Part shown: piece after piece, positions 15,144-24,138 of the stretch | Position numbering within the stretch: the stretch's first letter is position 1 | Layout: each line of letters opens with the position of its first letter | Assembly (NCBI GenBank): GCA_964450685.1 | Contig: CAYVDN010000001.1 | Coordinates: 62,001 to 126,000, forward strand | DNA: 64,000 nt | Direction: 5' to 3' | Source: JBAOHV01 sp964450685 | GTDB taxonomy: Bacteria; Actinomycetota; Acidimicrobiia; Acidimicrobiales; Microtrichaceae | Translations under genes and position numbers: made by a program | The notes under the pieces: generated by a model | Seen by the model: only the letters and a program-made list of their open reading frames with translations | Databases searched by the model: none | What the model was told of the DNA's origin: nothing

Positions 15144-17381
15144 TCAGCCGACAGCACCCTCGGTGGTGCCGATCCAACCGCGGACGGCGGACTCGAGCTC
15201 CGCGATGCGCTCGGGGAGCTGTTCGAGCGGCACCGGGCCGGACAGGTGCCCGCCCTGGGCGTGGTCACAACCGAAGCCGGCCAGGGTGGAAAGGGTGGTC
15301 GCATCGCCGACGCCGTCCGCGCCGACCGACAGGCCCAGCTCGTGGCACACGTCGATCGTGGATCGGACGATCGCCGCGTCAGCAGGGACCGAGGACACGT
15401 TGGCCACGAAGCTCCGGTCGATCTTCAGTCCAGCGATCGGCAGCTGGCAGATAGTCGAGAGGGACGTGTAGCCGGTACCGAAGTCGTCCACGACCACGTC
15501 GAGGCCGAGATCACGCAGCTGCGTGAGGGTCTCGACCGCCCGGATCGGGTCGTCCATGAGCTCGATCTCACCGATCTCGAGTTGGAGCGCGTCGGGTGAG
15601 AGCTCGCCGCTCGAGATCAACAGGCTGAGGAACGTCAACAGGTCCGGGTCCGACAGGTTGCGGAACGACAGGTCGGTGCTGATCACCAACGGTGTGCCGT
15701 CCTGGGCGAGGCGCCTGGATGCCGCAGCCGCTTCCCCGAGGATCCACCGTGTCAGCGGCTGGATCAGACCGGAGTGCTCTGCCAGCTCCAAGAACTCGAG
15801 GGGCATCCGGGTGCCGTCCTGGTCGTCACGCCAGCGCAGCACCGACTCGACCCTTGTGACCCGACCCGAACGAAGGTCGACGACGGGCTGGTAGCGGAGC
15901 TCGAGATCGTGGTTCGCAAGTCCCTGCCGCAGTTCGCTCAGGAGTGCGAGGCGGTGGATTGAGCCCGACGGTGACTCGCTGCGATGCACGGCGAAACGGC
16001 GCTCGTCGGTCTTGGCCATGCCGAGCGCACCCTGGGCGAGGCGCAGAGCAGTGCGGTGGTCGGCGGCGTGGTCGGGCGCGATGACAACCCCCACGCTCGC
16101 CGAGACCGTGATCATGTGGCCGTGGACGTCGAAGGGGCGTTCCAGCACGGCGCTCACTGCTGCTGCCCGCTCGATCGCCTCGGCGGCGCTGGAGCACGGC
16201 TGGGTGAGCACGGCGAACTCGTCACCGTCGGTGCGTGAAACGATCGAGGTTCCGCGCACCTCCCGTACGAGACGGTGGCCGACCTCCAGCAGTAGCTGAT
16301 CGCCCAGCTGGAGTCCGTAGGACTCGTTGATGTCCCGGAGTCGGTCGATGTCTACCAGGATCAGCGCGACCGGGGAATCCGAGCGCACCTCTGCGACAGC
16401 GGCGGCCAGCCGCTCTTCGAAGAGCACCCGGTTGGGGAGCGAGGTCAACGCATCGTGCGACGCCTGGTGACGTAGGCGCTCCTCGAGAGCGACAGTTCCG
16501 GTCACGTCGCTCAGCACCAAGCCGATGGTGGCATCCCGGAGGCGGTCGACCCGGAGATCCAGGTAGGTCCCGTGCACTTCTGCAAGCGACAGGCGTTCCG
16601 CCGTGATCGTCTCACCGGTGCGGCTGACGTCGAACGCTGCCGAGCGGATGAGTTGGGCCGAGGCAGCGCCCAGCACGTCACCGATCGGCGTGCCGTCGAC
16701 CTCTGAGCCCTCGAATCTCAGCATCGTCTGAGCGGAGCGGTTGGCTGCACGCAGCACGAGGGTTGCCGGGTCGTCGGGGTCGGTGAACTCGAGTACCAGG
16801 CACGCCGCCGGATCGCGCTCGACGATCTCGGCGAAACGGCGCCAGGGCATGCGCAACTGTTCATCGACCGTCACGTCGATCAGGGAGCCGTGCGGTACCG
16901 ACCCGACAGGGCTGTGTGCCGCAGCTCGCACCTGGACCCTTGCCCACCTGCCGTCGGCGGTGCGGAAGCGCACTATCAACTCGTCGTCCACCGGCTTGGA
17001 CGGGGGCAGGACGTCGGCTGCGGGCACCGAACCGGTGAGGTCTATCACCGGCATCGGAGGTAGGTGCGGGTTGGCGCTCTGGCCCGGCGACGGGAAGACG
17101 ACCGCGAACGTGGACAGGTCGTCGGGGTGGACCATCGAACGCAGGACGCCGGGGGAGAGGAACGACAACGGATCCCAACCGAGTACCTGAGCCATCGACA
17201 ACGAGACATGGAACCCGTCGACATCGGCGGACACCTGCTGGAGCAGGACCACACCTCCGTCGGCGAGAGCCTGGTCGTACGCGGAGCGCGTCCTTCCCAG
17301 CTCGTCTTCTGCGTGTGAGAGCGCGAGCTCGGCGCGATCTCTCGCCTCTTCGGCCCTGCGGCGTCGTGACCTGTGTCGCAC
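15144..17381 (-). CDS. PAS-GGDEF-EAL protein with degenerate c-di-GMP motifs
   Basis: A 745-residue cytosolic signalling protein: N-terminal coiled coil (1-45), two PAS-like regions (about 45-175 and 180-295), GGDEF domain (about 305-465) and EAL domain (about 475-735). The GGDEF loop reads RTDGDEF (383-389), with Asp replacing the first Gly. The EAL motif reads ESV (512-514). DDFGTGYTSL (632-641) and Lys653 are retained, but the usual EGVE segment is DGVG (689-692), removing a catalytic Glu. It is more likely a c-di-GMP receptor or regulator than an active phosphodiesterase. Start GTG 17381; divergent from mscS. Confidence 0.85.
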   Translation of the reverse strand: MRHRSRRRRAEEARDRAELALSHAEDELGRTRSAYDQALADGGVVLLQQVSADVDGFHVSLSMAQVLGWDPLSFLSPGVLRSMVHPDDLSTFAVVFPSPGQSANPHLPPMPVIDLTGSVPAADVLPPSKPVDDELIVRFRTADGRWARVQVRAAAHSPVGSVPHGSLIDVTVDEQLRMPWRRFAEIVERDPAACLVLEFTDPDDPATLVLRAANRSAQTMLRFEGSEVDGTPIGDVLGAASAQLIRSAAFDVSRTGETITAERLSLAEVHGTYLDLRVDRLRDATIGLVLSDVTGTVALEERLRHQASHDALTSLPNRVLFEERLAAAVAEVRSDSPVALILVDIDRLRDINESYGLQLGDQLLLEVGHRLVREVRGTSIVSRTDGDEFAVLTQPCSSAAEAIERAAAVSAVLERPFDVHGHMITVSASVGVVIAPDHAADHRTALRLAQGALGMAKTDERRFAVHRSESPSGSIHRLALLSELRQGLANHDLELRYQPVVDLRSGRVTRVESVLRWRDDQDGTRMPLEFLELAEHSGLIQPLTRWILGEAAAASRRLAQDGTPLVISTDLSFRNLSDPDLLTFLSLLISSGELSPDALQLEIGEIELMDDPIRAVETLTQLRDLGLDVVVDDFGTGYTSLSTICQLPIAGLKIDRSFVANVSSVPADAAIVRSTIDVCHELGLSVGADGVGDATTLSTLAGFGCDHAQGGHLSGPVPLEQLPERIAELESAVRGWIGTTEGAVG

Positions 17382-17457
17382 ACGAAGATCCTCTCAGACT
17401 TCGCGAGGTCACGTCGACATGGCCCCCTGTGCACCCGTGCACCTGACGGCAGGTGGC

Positions 17458-17463
17458 TACGAT
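17458..17463 (+). promoter_or_regulatory. Leaderless -10 for mscS-like gene (TACGAT, N7, ATG)
   Basis: TACGAT lies 7 bases before ATG 17471 and overlaps the alternative GTG start at 17453, so the downstream ATG is preferred. Confidence 0.5.
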
Positions 17464-17470
17464 CGCCCGG

Positions 17471-18439
17471 ATGTACTGCGACGAGTGGGGCTGGGCCTGC
17501 CAGCCGGTCCTTGACGCCACAGGCAACAAGACGCTGGCAGCGGTGCTCGGATGGCTCTCGGAGAAGCCGCTCCAGATCGCCGGGATACTTCTGGTCGCAT
17601 GGTTGGCCAACAAGCTCCTGAGGCGAGGAATCAAGCGTGCTGGCGACCACATGTCCGACAGCGCTGACCGTATCGGCGACTACGTGCCATCCCGCCTGCG
17701 TGGTGGCGGCAACGGCCGCTCCGAGGCTCGTACCGCGACGCTGTCGTCGATCTCCCGCAGCATCGCCACGGGTGTGGTCGTCATGGTCGCCGCGACCTGG
17801 ATCCTGAGCGTGCTGGGCGTCAGCCTGGCGGCACTCCTTGCCAGCGCCGGGGTGATCGGTGTCGCACTCGGCTTCGGTGCTCAGAACCTGGTGCGTGACG
17901 TCCTTGCCGGGTGGTTCATCCTGGTGGAGGACCGCTACGGGGTGGGTGACACGATCGATGCCGGACCGCCCGCTGTCGGGGTCGTCGAGAGGGTGACGCT
18001 GCGCTCCACTCGTTTGCGCGACGTCAACGGCACGGTGTGGCACGTCGCCAACGGTGAGATCCTCCGAGTCGGCAACAAGAGTCAGAACTGGTCCCGCGCT
18101 GTCGTCGATGTCGTGGTCAGCCCGACAGCCGACATCGACCGCGCCTGTGAGGTTCTGGGTGAAGTCGGAGCCGAGCTGGCAGCTGATGTCGACTGGTCGA
18201 CCAGGGTGACCGGCGAGCCCGACGTCTTCGGGGTGAACCTGATCGATCCTGCCGGAGTCACCCTCCGGGTCGTTTGCGACACGGAACCTGCCAGCCAGTT
18301 CCCCGTCGAGCGGGAGTTCCGTCGTCGGGTGCTGCGCGCGTTCGAGCGCGAGGGGATCTTGCTGGCCACTCTGCCGTCGGTGGATCCGCGGCTGTCGGGT
18401 GGTGCGTCGGGTGCGGTCGAGGGTCCACCGACGTCCTGA
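17471..18439 (+). CDS. MscS-family mechanosensitive channel
   Basis: A 322-residue small-conductance channel protein. Two N-terminal membrane segments (about 33-50 and 95-115) precede the pore helix, where GVIGVALGFGAQNLVRDVLA matches the Gly/Ala-packed TM3 of MscS. The beta domain follows (GDTIDAG...RSTRLRDVNGTVWHVANGEI) and then the C-terminal alpha/beta domain to about residue 300. It opens under membrane tension to release solutes in osmotic downshock. The start is chosen from the leaderless promoter; GTG 17453 would add six residues. Confidence 0.9.
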   Translation: MYCDEWGWACQPVLDATGNKTLAAVLGWLSEKPLQIAGILLVAWLANKLLRRGIKRAGDHMSDSADRIGDYVPSRLRGGGNGRSEARTATLSSISRSIATGVVVMVAATWILSVLGVSLAALLASAGVIGVALGFGAQNLVRDVLAGWFILVEDRYGVGDTIDAGPPAVGVVERVTLRSTRLRDVNGTVWHVANGEILRVGNKSQNWSRAVVDVVVSPTADIDRACEVLGEVGAELAADVDWSTRVTGEPDVFGVNLIDPAGVTLRVVCDTEPASQFPVEREFRRRVLRAFEREGILLATLPSVDPRLSGGASGAVEGPPTS

Positions 18440-18508
18440 GGTCGGCTGGTACGTTCGCTCTCGGACTGAGTCCCGTTGCTTCAGCGATCGGGAGGGTCGA
18501 GGGCCACC

Positions 18509-18682
18509 ATGAACAACAAGCTCATGCCGCTCATGCTGCTCGCCGGTGGCTTCTTCGCGCTTGCCATCTGGCGCAACCCGGCCGTGGCCGCCCAGGACGT
18601 GAGCCACCTGCTCGGGAACGTCGGAGGTTTCCTCCAGGATGCCGTCGCTCGGGTCGCGGAGTTCCTGGGCAACCTGGGTTGA
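18509..18682 (+). CDS. Small membrane-anchored hypothetical protein (57 aa)
   Basis: A 57-residue protein: a short basic start, one hydrophobic segment (LMPLMLLAGGFFALAIW, about 5-21), then an amphipathic helix rich in Val/Leu/Gly. ATG 18509 follows the purine-rich GGGAGGGTCGAGGG. It sits between mscS and the PH-domain membrane protein on the same strand and could be a small partner of either. It is not recognised. Confidence 0.6.
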   Translation: MNNKLMPLMLLAGGFFALAIWRNPAVAAQDVSHLLGNVGGFLQDAVARVAEFLGNLG

Positions 18683-18695
18683 CGGTGGAGCCGGG

Positions 18696-19277
18696 ATGAC
18701 GGGATCGCAGCGTCCCGGTGCCGGGCAGTCGCCCGGTCGTGCACCGCGCGGCTGGCACCCCGACGACATAGTTCGCAGCTACCTGGTTCCGGGCGAGCGG
18801 GTGGTGCTCGAGGAGACACGATCGATCCGCGGGTTCCTAGTGGGTCAGGTGATATGGATCGCCATGGCTGTCGTCCTGTCGCTGTTCGTCGTCGGCACGC
18901 TGGGTACCGGAGTGACGGTCCTGGTCGTCCTGTGCCTGACCGCACTGTGCGGTGTGATCGGCTACAGGGCTGTGCAGGCGTGGTTCACCCGCTACGTGGT
19001 CACCGATCTACGGGTCATGCGCGTGCACGGCGTGCTCAACCGTCACGCCGAGTTCATCCCGTGGGGCAAGGTCACCGACATCACCCGCAGCGAGACGATC
19101 TTCCAGTGGGTGGCACGCACTGCGACCATCCGGATCGAGTCCGCCAACGAACGATCGGGATTGCACACGATCGACGACGTCGACGACCCCGGGGTCTTCT
19201 ACCGGGTGCTGGTCGAGATGGTCGACCACAAGCAGGGCCGGGTCGGCCTCAGCGATCCTCCGCGTCGTATCGGCTGA
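18696..19277 (+). CDS. Bacterial PH-domain (bPH2/YdbS-like) membrane protein
   Basis: A 193-residue protein with two adjoining transmembrane helices (about 50-90: GFLVGQVIWIAMAVVLSLFV and the following TVLVVLCLTALCG) and a bPH2 domain (about 100-180) with the typical YVVTDLRVMRVHGVLNRH and IPWGKVTDI segments. The family is associated with the membrane, with no settled function. Its ATG is 13 bases after the small membrane gene, so these are likely one transcript. Confidence 0.82.
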   Translation: MTGSQRPGAGQSPGRAPRGWHPDDIVRSYLVPGERVVLEETRSIRGFLVGQVIWIAMAVVLSLFVVGTLGTGVTVLVVLCLTALCGVIGYRAVQAWFTRYVVTDLRVMRVHGVLNRHAEFIPWGKVTDITRSETIFQWVARTATIRIESANERSGLHTIDDVDDPGVFYRVLVEMVDHKQGRVGLSDPPRRIG

Positions 19278-19339
19278 CACCACTGCCATGCGCCGTGATT
19301 CTTGGGCTCGAGAACGACAAATCCTGTTGGTGACGACCC

Positions 19340-21949
19340 CTATTTCGCAGGGGGAGCGACCACGGTGGCTTCGACGGCGAAATCGTCTCCAACCTGCGTG
19401 CGCAGCTCGATGACGTTGCCGGTGGCCACGACGTCGTCGAGCACGCCTGCCAACAGCTCCAGCCGCTCAGCGGCGTCGGTGACGACGGCCAGGGTCACCT
19501 CGGCCCGCATCGACGCCTTGGCCGCGGACTTGGCGCCACGCAACTCGGACAGAACCTGCCCCGCCAGATCCAACGCGTCCGACGAAGCTTCCGCCGCGAG
19601 CGACCTGAGCTCTGCTGCGTTCGGCCAGGAGGCGGAGTGCACTGAACCGTCCATCCACCACGACCAGACCTCATCGGCCGTGAACGGCAGGAACGGCGCG
19701 AACAACCGGTGCAGTGTCGACAGCGCCACCGCCAGAGACGCCCGTGCCGATGCTGCCCCTTCGGGGTCCGAATCGCCGTACGCCCGGGTCTTGACCAGCT
19801 CCAGGTAGTCGTCGCAGAAGCGCCAGAAGAAGCCCTCGGTGCGCTCCAGCGCCCGGGCGTAGTCGTAGCCCTCGAACGCTGTCGTCGCGTCGTCGACCAG
19901 GCGAGCGAGCGCCGCGATCATCGACCGGTCGAGCGGTCTGACGATCCTCTCGGGAGCGTCGATGGGCGATCCAGCGTCGCCGAACGACAGCGCGAACTTG
20001 GACGCGTTCAGAAGCTTGATGGCGAGGCGCCGGCCGACCTTCATCTGCTGTTCGTCGAACGCGGTGTCCGCCCCCGGACGACCCGAGGCGGCCCAGTAGC
20101 GCACTCCGTCGGAGCCGTACTTCTCGAGCAGGTCGATCGGGGTGACGACGTTGCCCTTGGACTTGGACATCTTCTTGCGGTCGGGGTCGAGGATCCACCC
20201 CGAAAGAGCGACGTCCGACCACGGGACCGAGTTGAACTCGTCGTGGCTGCGCAGCACCGTCGAGAACAGCCAGGTGCGGATGATGTCGTGGCCCTGGGGG
20301 CGCAGGTCCATCGGGAACGTGAGCGCGAACAGGTCGGGGTCGTCGACCCAGCGACACGCGATCTGCGGGGTGAGCGACGACGTGGCCCAGGTGTCGAAGA
20401 TGTCCGGGTCGCCGATGAACCCACCAGGAACCCCCCGCTGGTGCTCGTCGTAGCCGGGCGGACACTCGGCTTGTGGGTCCACCGGCAGCGACTCAGCGCT
20501 CGGCAGGATCGGGTTGTCGTGGTCGACCGCTCCGTCAGAATCGACGGGGTACCAGACCGGCAACGGCACACCGAAGTAGCGCTGACGCGAGACGAGCCAG
20601 TCGCCGTTCAGGCCTCCGACCCAGTTGTCGTAGCGGTGTTGCATGAAGCCCGGGTGCCATTCGAGCTGCCCGCCGCGTTCGATCAGCTCGTCGCGCAGCT
20701 CCTGGGACCGGCCGCCGTTGCGGATGTACCACTGCCGCGAGGTGACGATCTCGAGTGGCTTGTCGCCCTTCTCGTAGAACTTCACCGGGTGGTCGATGCG
20801 GCGGATGTCGCCGACGAGCTCGCCGGATTCGGTGAGCATCTCGACCATCTGCTGGCGCGCACCGCCCGCGGCCTTGCGGGCGATCCGCCCGTAGGCCTGT
20901 CGAGCCAAGTCCGTCTTCAGCCACTCGGGAGCGTCCTCGGTGAAGCGGCCGTCGCGGCCGATCACAGCTCGGGTCGGCAGGTCCAGCTCTCGCCACCAGA
21001 TGACGTCGGTGAGATCGCCGAACGTGCAGATCATCGCGATGCCCGTGCCCTTGTCCGGCTCGGCCAGATGATGGGCGACGACGGGAACCTCGACGCCGAA
21101 CACGGGAGTGGTGACGGTGCTTCCGAACAGCGGCTGGTAGCGCTCGTCGTCGGGATGGGCGACGAGCGCAACGCAGCTGACGACGAGTTCGGGGCGGGTC
21201 GTGTCGATCAGGATGTCGTCGCCGCCGTCGCTTCGGTGGAAGGCGAGCTTGTGGTAGGCGCCGGGGCGTTCGCGGTCCTCGAGTTCGGCCTGGGCGACCG
21301 CGGTCTGGAAGGTCACGTCCCACAGCGAAGGTGCTTCGGCGGAGTAGGCGTTGCCCCGTTCGAGGTTGCGCAGGAACGCCAGCTGCGAGGTGCGTCGGGT
21401 CGACTCGCTGATCGTGGTGTAGCCGAGCGACCAGTCGACCGACAGGCCGAGGTGACGGAAGAGGTCCTCGAACGCCTGCTCGTCGACCACCAGCAGCTGT
21501 TCGCAGAGGGCGATGAAGTCGGGACGGCTGATCCGTCGGAAGTCGCCCCGGTCCTTGGGCGGGTTCTCGGGGAGGTCCAGCTGCTCGACGCCGACGGGAG
21601 CGATGGTCGGGTCGCAGACGACCCCGAAGTAGTTCTCGACCCTGCGCTCGGTCGGCAGGCCGTTGTCGTCCCAGCCCATCGGGTAGAAGACGTGCTTGCC
21701 GCGCATGCGCTGGAAACGGGCGATCGTGTCGGTGTGGGTGTAGCTGAACACGTGTCCGATGTGCAGCGACCCGGATGCGGTGGGTGGAGGTGTGTCGATC
21801 GAGTAGACCTCGGCGCGCGACGAGGGTGCCTCGAACCGGTAGGTGCCCTTCTCGTCCCAGATCGGGATCCAGCGGTCCTCGAGGCCGTCGACCGAGGGCT
21901 TGTCGGGAACGGTTCGGCGGGGGAGCGGTGAGGGCGGCTTCGCTGGCAT
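19340..21949 (-). CDS. valS: Valyl-tRNA synthetase
   Basis: An 869-residue class Ia synthetase that charges tRNA-Val with valine. HIGH is at residues 63-66 (GSLHIGHVFSY), KMSKS near residue 593 (KKMSKSKGN), the editing domain lies between, and an anticodon-binding domain follows. After HIGH the protein reads MGWDDNGLPTERRV, where ordinary bacterial ValRS has a GxDHAGIATQ-type sequence; this places it in the DDNGLPTE clade seen in archaeal-like and some actinobacterial or rickettsial ValRS. The C-terminus lacks a long coiled coil. Confidence 0.95.
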   Translation of the reverse strand: MPAKPPSPLPRRTVPDKPSVDGLEDRWIPIWDEKGTYRFEAPSSRAEVYSIDTPPPTASGSLHIGHVFSYTHTDTIARFQRMRGKHVFYPMGWDDNGLPTERRVENYFGVVCDPTIAPVGVEQLDLPENPPKDRGDFRRISRPDFIALCEQLLVVDEQAFEDLFRHLGLSVDWSLGYTTISESTRRTSQLAFLRNLERGNAYSAEAPSLWDVTFQTAVAQAELEDRERPGAYHKLAFHRSDGGDDILIDTTRPELVVSCVALVAHPDDERYQPLFGSTVTTPVFGVEVPVVAHHLAEPDKGTGIAMICTFGDLTDVIWWRELDLPTRAVIGRDGRFTEDAPEWLKTDLARQAYGRIARKAAGGARQQMVEMLTESGELVGDIRRIDHPVKFYEKGDKPLEIVTSRQWYIRNGGRSQELRDELIERGGQLEWHPGFMQHRYDNWVGGLNGDWLVSRQRYFGVPLPVWYPVDSDGAVDHDNPILPSAESLPVDPQAECPPGYDEHQRGVPGGFIGDPDIFDTWATSSLTPQIACRWVDDPDLFALTFPMDLRPQGHDIIRTWLFSTVLRSHDEFNSVPWSDVALSGWILDPDRKKMSKSKGNVVTPIDLLEKYGSDGVRYWAASGRPGADTAFDEQQMKVGRRLAIKLLNASKFALSFGDAGSPIDAPERIVRPLDRSMIAALARLVDDATTAFEGYDYARALERTEGFFWRFCDDYLELVKTRAYGDSDPEGAASARASLAVALSTLHRLFAPFLPFTADEVWSWWMDGSVHSASWPNAAELRSLAAEASSDALDLAGQVLSELRGAKSAAKASMRAEVTLAVVTDAAERLELLAGVLDDVVATGNVIELRTQVGDDFAVEATVVAPPAK

Positions 21950-22034
21950 ACGGCTGCAAACCTACCGGGCGGCCAGCTACGGTCCGAAGCCGGATACCGG
22001 CCCTGCAACGGTCGACGCGCGCCAAGGGGTGGAC

Positions 22035-22877
22035 ATGGCAGATCTGCAGTACCGCTCTGACGCTGCCGCCATCGTCACAGGGGCCGGTGGAGGAATCGGC
22101 TCGGCGGTCGCCCGTCGTCTGGCCGACGCAGGTCTGTCGCTCGTTCTCGCCGACCGCGACCACTCCCACATGGAGCATCTGCTCGAACACCTTCCTGCCG
22201 GAACGGCAATCGAACTGGTCGTCGGCGACGTCGGTGACGAGGAGCACCACGCCGACCTGGTCGGTGCCGCGGAGGATCTGGGCGGCCTTGCGGTCAGTGT
22301 GCTCAACGCCGGGGTGTCATTGACGGGTCTGTCATGGGAGGTGCCGCTCCAGGAGTGGGAGCTCCAGGTCCGCACGAACTTCTGGGGGGTGGTGCACGGA
22401 CTGCGCGCGGCGGTGCCGGCGATGATCGCCCGCGGCGGCGGGCACGTGATCGCTGTCGCGTCAGGCGCCGGGCTGGTCGCCACACCGGGCCTGGCACCGT
22501 ACGTGTCCACCAAGCACGCGGTGGTCGGGATGATGGAGTCGCTCTACCACGAGCTGGCCCTGGTGGCACCCGCTGTGCACTCGTCAGTGGTCTGTCCGGG
22601 CAATGTCGCCACGTCAATCGCAGCAAACTCACTCTCCGCGGTCGGAGCGGACGAGCGCGAGCTGGACGGTGAGGCAGCCATCCTCGATCGAGTCGTCCAG
22701 GAGGGCGTCCGCTCCGGAGTGACACCGGAGGCGGTCGCCGACGCGGTCGCCGGAGCGCTCCTGGACCGTCGCTTCTGGGTACTGCCCCAGCCGGAGATCG
22801 CCTGGGCGGCGACCGATCGTGTGCGGCGCATCGCAGAAGGCGATCCCCCGGTCGATCTCCTCAGTCCGCCGCGCTGA
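22035..22877 (+). CDS. Short-chain dehydrogenase/reductase
   Basis: A 280-residue classical SDR: cofactor motif TGAGGGIGSA (about 14-23), LNAGVS in place of NNAG (about 91-96), catalytic Ser near residue 138 (VASGAG), and YVSTK as YxxxK (about 156-160). The C-terminal 60 residues are longer than in FabG and lack the DGG ending. ATG 22035 is chosen over the long upstream extension that overlaps valS. The 3' end overlaps the convergent GGDEF gene by 17 bases. The substrate is unknown. Confidence 0.83.
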   Translation: MADLQYRSDAAAIVTGAGGGIGSAVARRLADAGLSLVLADRDHSHMEHLLEHLPAGTAIELVVGDVGDEEHHADLVGAAEDLGGLAVSVLNAGVSLTGLSWEVPLQEWELQVRTNFWGVVHGLRAAVPAMIARGGGHVIAVASGAGLVATPGLAPYVSTKHAVVGMMESLYHELALVAPAVHSSVVCPGNVATSIAANSLSAVGADERELDGEAAILDRVVQEGVRSGVTPEAVADAVAGALLDRRFWVLPQPEIAWAATDRVRRIAEGDPPVDLLSPPR

Positions 22878-24081
22878 CCCTGTTCCCACCCTCCACGACC
22901 GCACGGTCGCACGCGCAGTCGGCCAGCTCGACGAGCTCCCGAAGTGATTGGGCGCTGCGAGAAGCGACAACGCCGGCCGAGAAGGTCAGCGACAGCTGTG
23001 TCCGCCCCGCCGCGAACTCCAGAACCAGGAGCTCCCGCGCACGCTCCAACGCCCCGCCGGCCTGGTCCACGTCGCAGCTGTTCAGAACGGCGGCGAAACG
23101 ACCGCTGTCCGTCCGGAAGATCGCGTCGTCGGGCCGGAGCGTGTTGCATAACACCTCGGCGACCGTGCGCAGCGCCTCGTCCGCGTCGGAGTCGGTCGGG
23201 AGCTCGTCGTAACCGTCGATCTCGATCGTCGCGACGCAGAACGGTGTGAGTGATCGCAGGCGTTCGCGCAGCTGTTCCCACAGCGCGAGTCGTGTGGGCA
23301 GCCCAGTGAGCGGATCCGGTCGACCGGGACCCGATGGCCCGTGCGCAGCTCGGAGCTCCTCGACTCGGGAGCCGACTCGCTGGGCGATCCATTCCAGGCG
23401 CCGAAGGGTGGCTTCGTCGGGCACGTCGCCGATCGGTCCCTGCACGCACAGCGCGCCGATCGACTCGTCGTCAGCGCGGATCGGGACACAGACCGACGAG
23501 GTCGCCTGCCGGTCGTCGCGCACGTGCCCGCAAGCATCCAGTGCGTCGGATCTGGTGCTGGTCACCGGCCCGCCGCGTGCAAGCGCTGCACAGGCCGGAG
23601 CGTCGGGCATGGGCACGGCGTCTCCCGGGCGGCCATCACCGAGCGGCAGCCGCCAAGCGACCCGAGCCTCTCCGGGCTGCGCGAGGAGAAGCTCGACCCG
23701 GTGGTCGACGAGCAGCTCACCGCTGGCCCGCATGGCCGTTCTCAGTGCATCGGCTTCGCTGCCGCACATCGGCAACGCCCGATCAAGGCGGTCCTGGACG
23801 CTGTTGGCGGATCGTTCTGCGTTGAGCAGCAACTCCATCTCGGTCGCCTGTCGCCTGGCGAGCGCCGTTGCAGCAGAAGCTGGGGCCGTGACCAGCCAGG
23901 TGATCAGCGCGATGCTCACCGCGACCGCGGAAAGGACCAACACGAGTGACCAGGCGACCGGTGCTGTCCCGGTAGCAGCGAGGAGTCCGGCGAGGCCCGT
24001 CGGCGCAACGGCCAGCAACGTCAGCGCCATGGGCGTGCCGGAGCGACGTGGGGCGGAGGGCAGCTCGACAGCACGCATCAT
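22861..24081 (-). CDS. Membrane GAF-GGDEF protein with lost GGDEF motif
   Basis: A 406-residue protein: two transmembrane helices (about 16-65), a coiled region (65-110), a GAF-like sensor domain (about 110-245, with SVCVPIRADDESIGALCVQG) and a diguanylate-cyclase fold starting DPLTGLPTRLALW. The active-site loop reads RTDSGRF instead of RxGGDEF, so cyclase activity is not expected; it may bind GTP or act as a dimer partner. ATG 24081 opens MMRAVELP; upstream in-frame codons lack support. Divergent from cysS. Confidence 0.78.
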   Translation of the reverse strand: MMRAVELPSAPRRSGTPMALTLLAVAPTGLAGLLAATGTAPVAWSLVLVLSAVAVSIALITWLVTAPASAATALARRQATEMELLLNAERSANSVQDRLDRALPMCGSEADALRTAMRASGELLVDHRVELLLAQPGEARVAWRLPLGDGRPGDAVPMPDAPACAALARGGPVTSTRSDALDACGHVRDDRQATSSVCVPIRADDESIGALCVQGPIGDVPDEATLRRLEWIAQRVGSRVEELRAAHGPSGPGRPDPLTGLPTRLALWEQLRERLRSLTPFCVATIEIDGYDELPTDSDADEALRTVAEVLCNTLRPDDAIFRTDSGRFAAVLNSCDVDQAGGALERARELLVLEFAAGRTQLSLTFSAGVVASRSAQSLRELVELADCACDRAVVEGGNRVSAAD

Positions 24082-24138
24082 CGCTGCATCGGCGCGGTCA
24101 ACCGGGAGGTTGAAAATGCCCCGGTAGCATCTGCGGCC

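Noticed and set aside
19709..21931. Long antisense open frame (about 740 codons) opposite valS
   Set aside because: It is the GC-bias shadow of valS; no start context or family likeness, while the minus-strand frame has HIGH and KMSKS.
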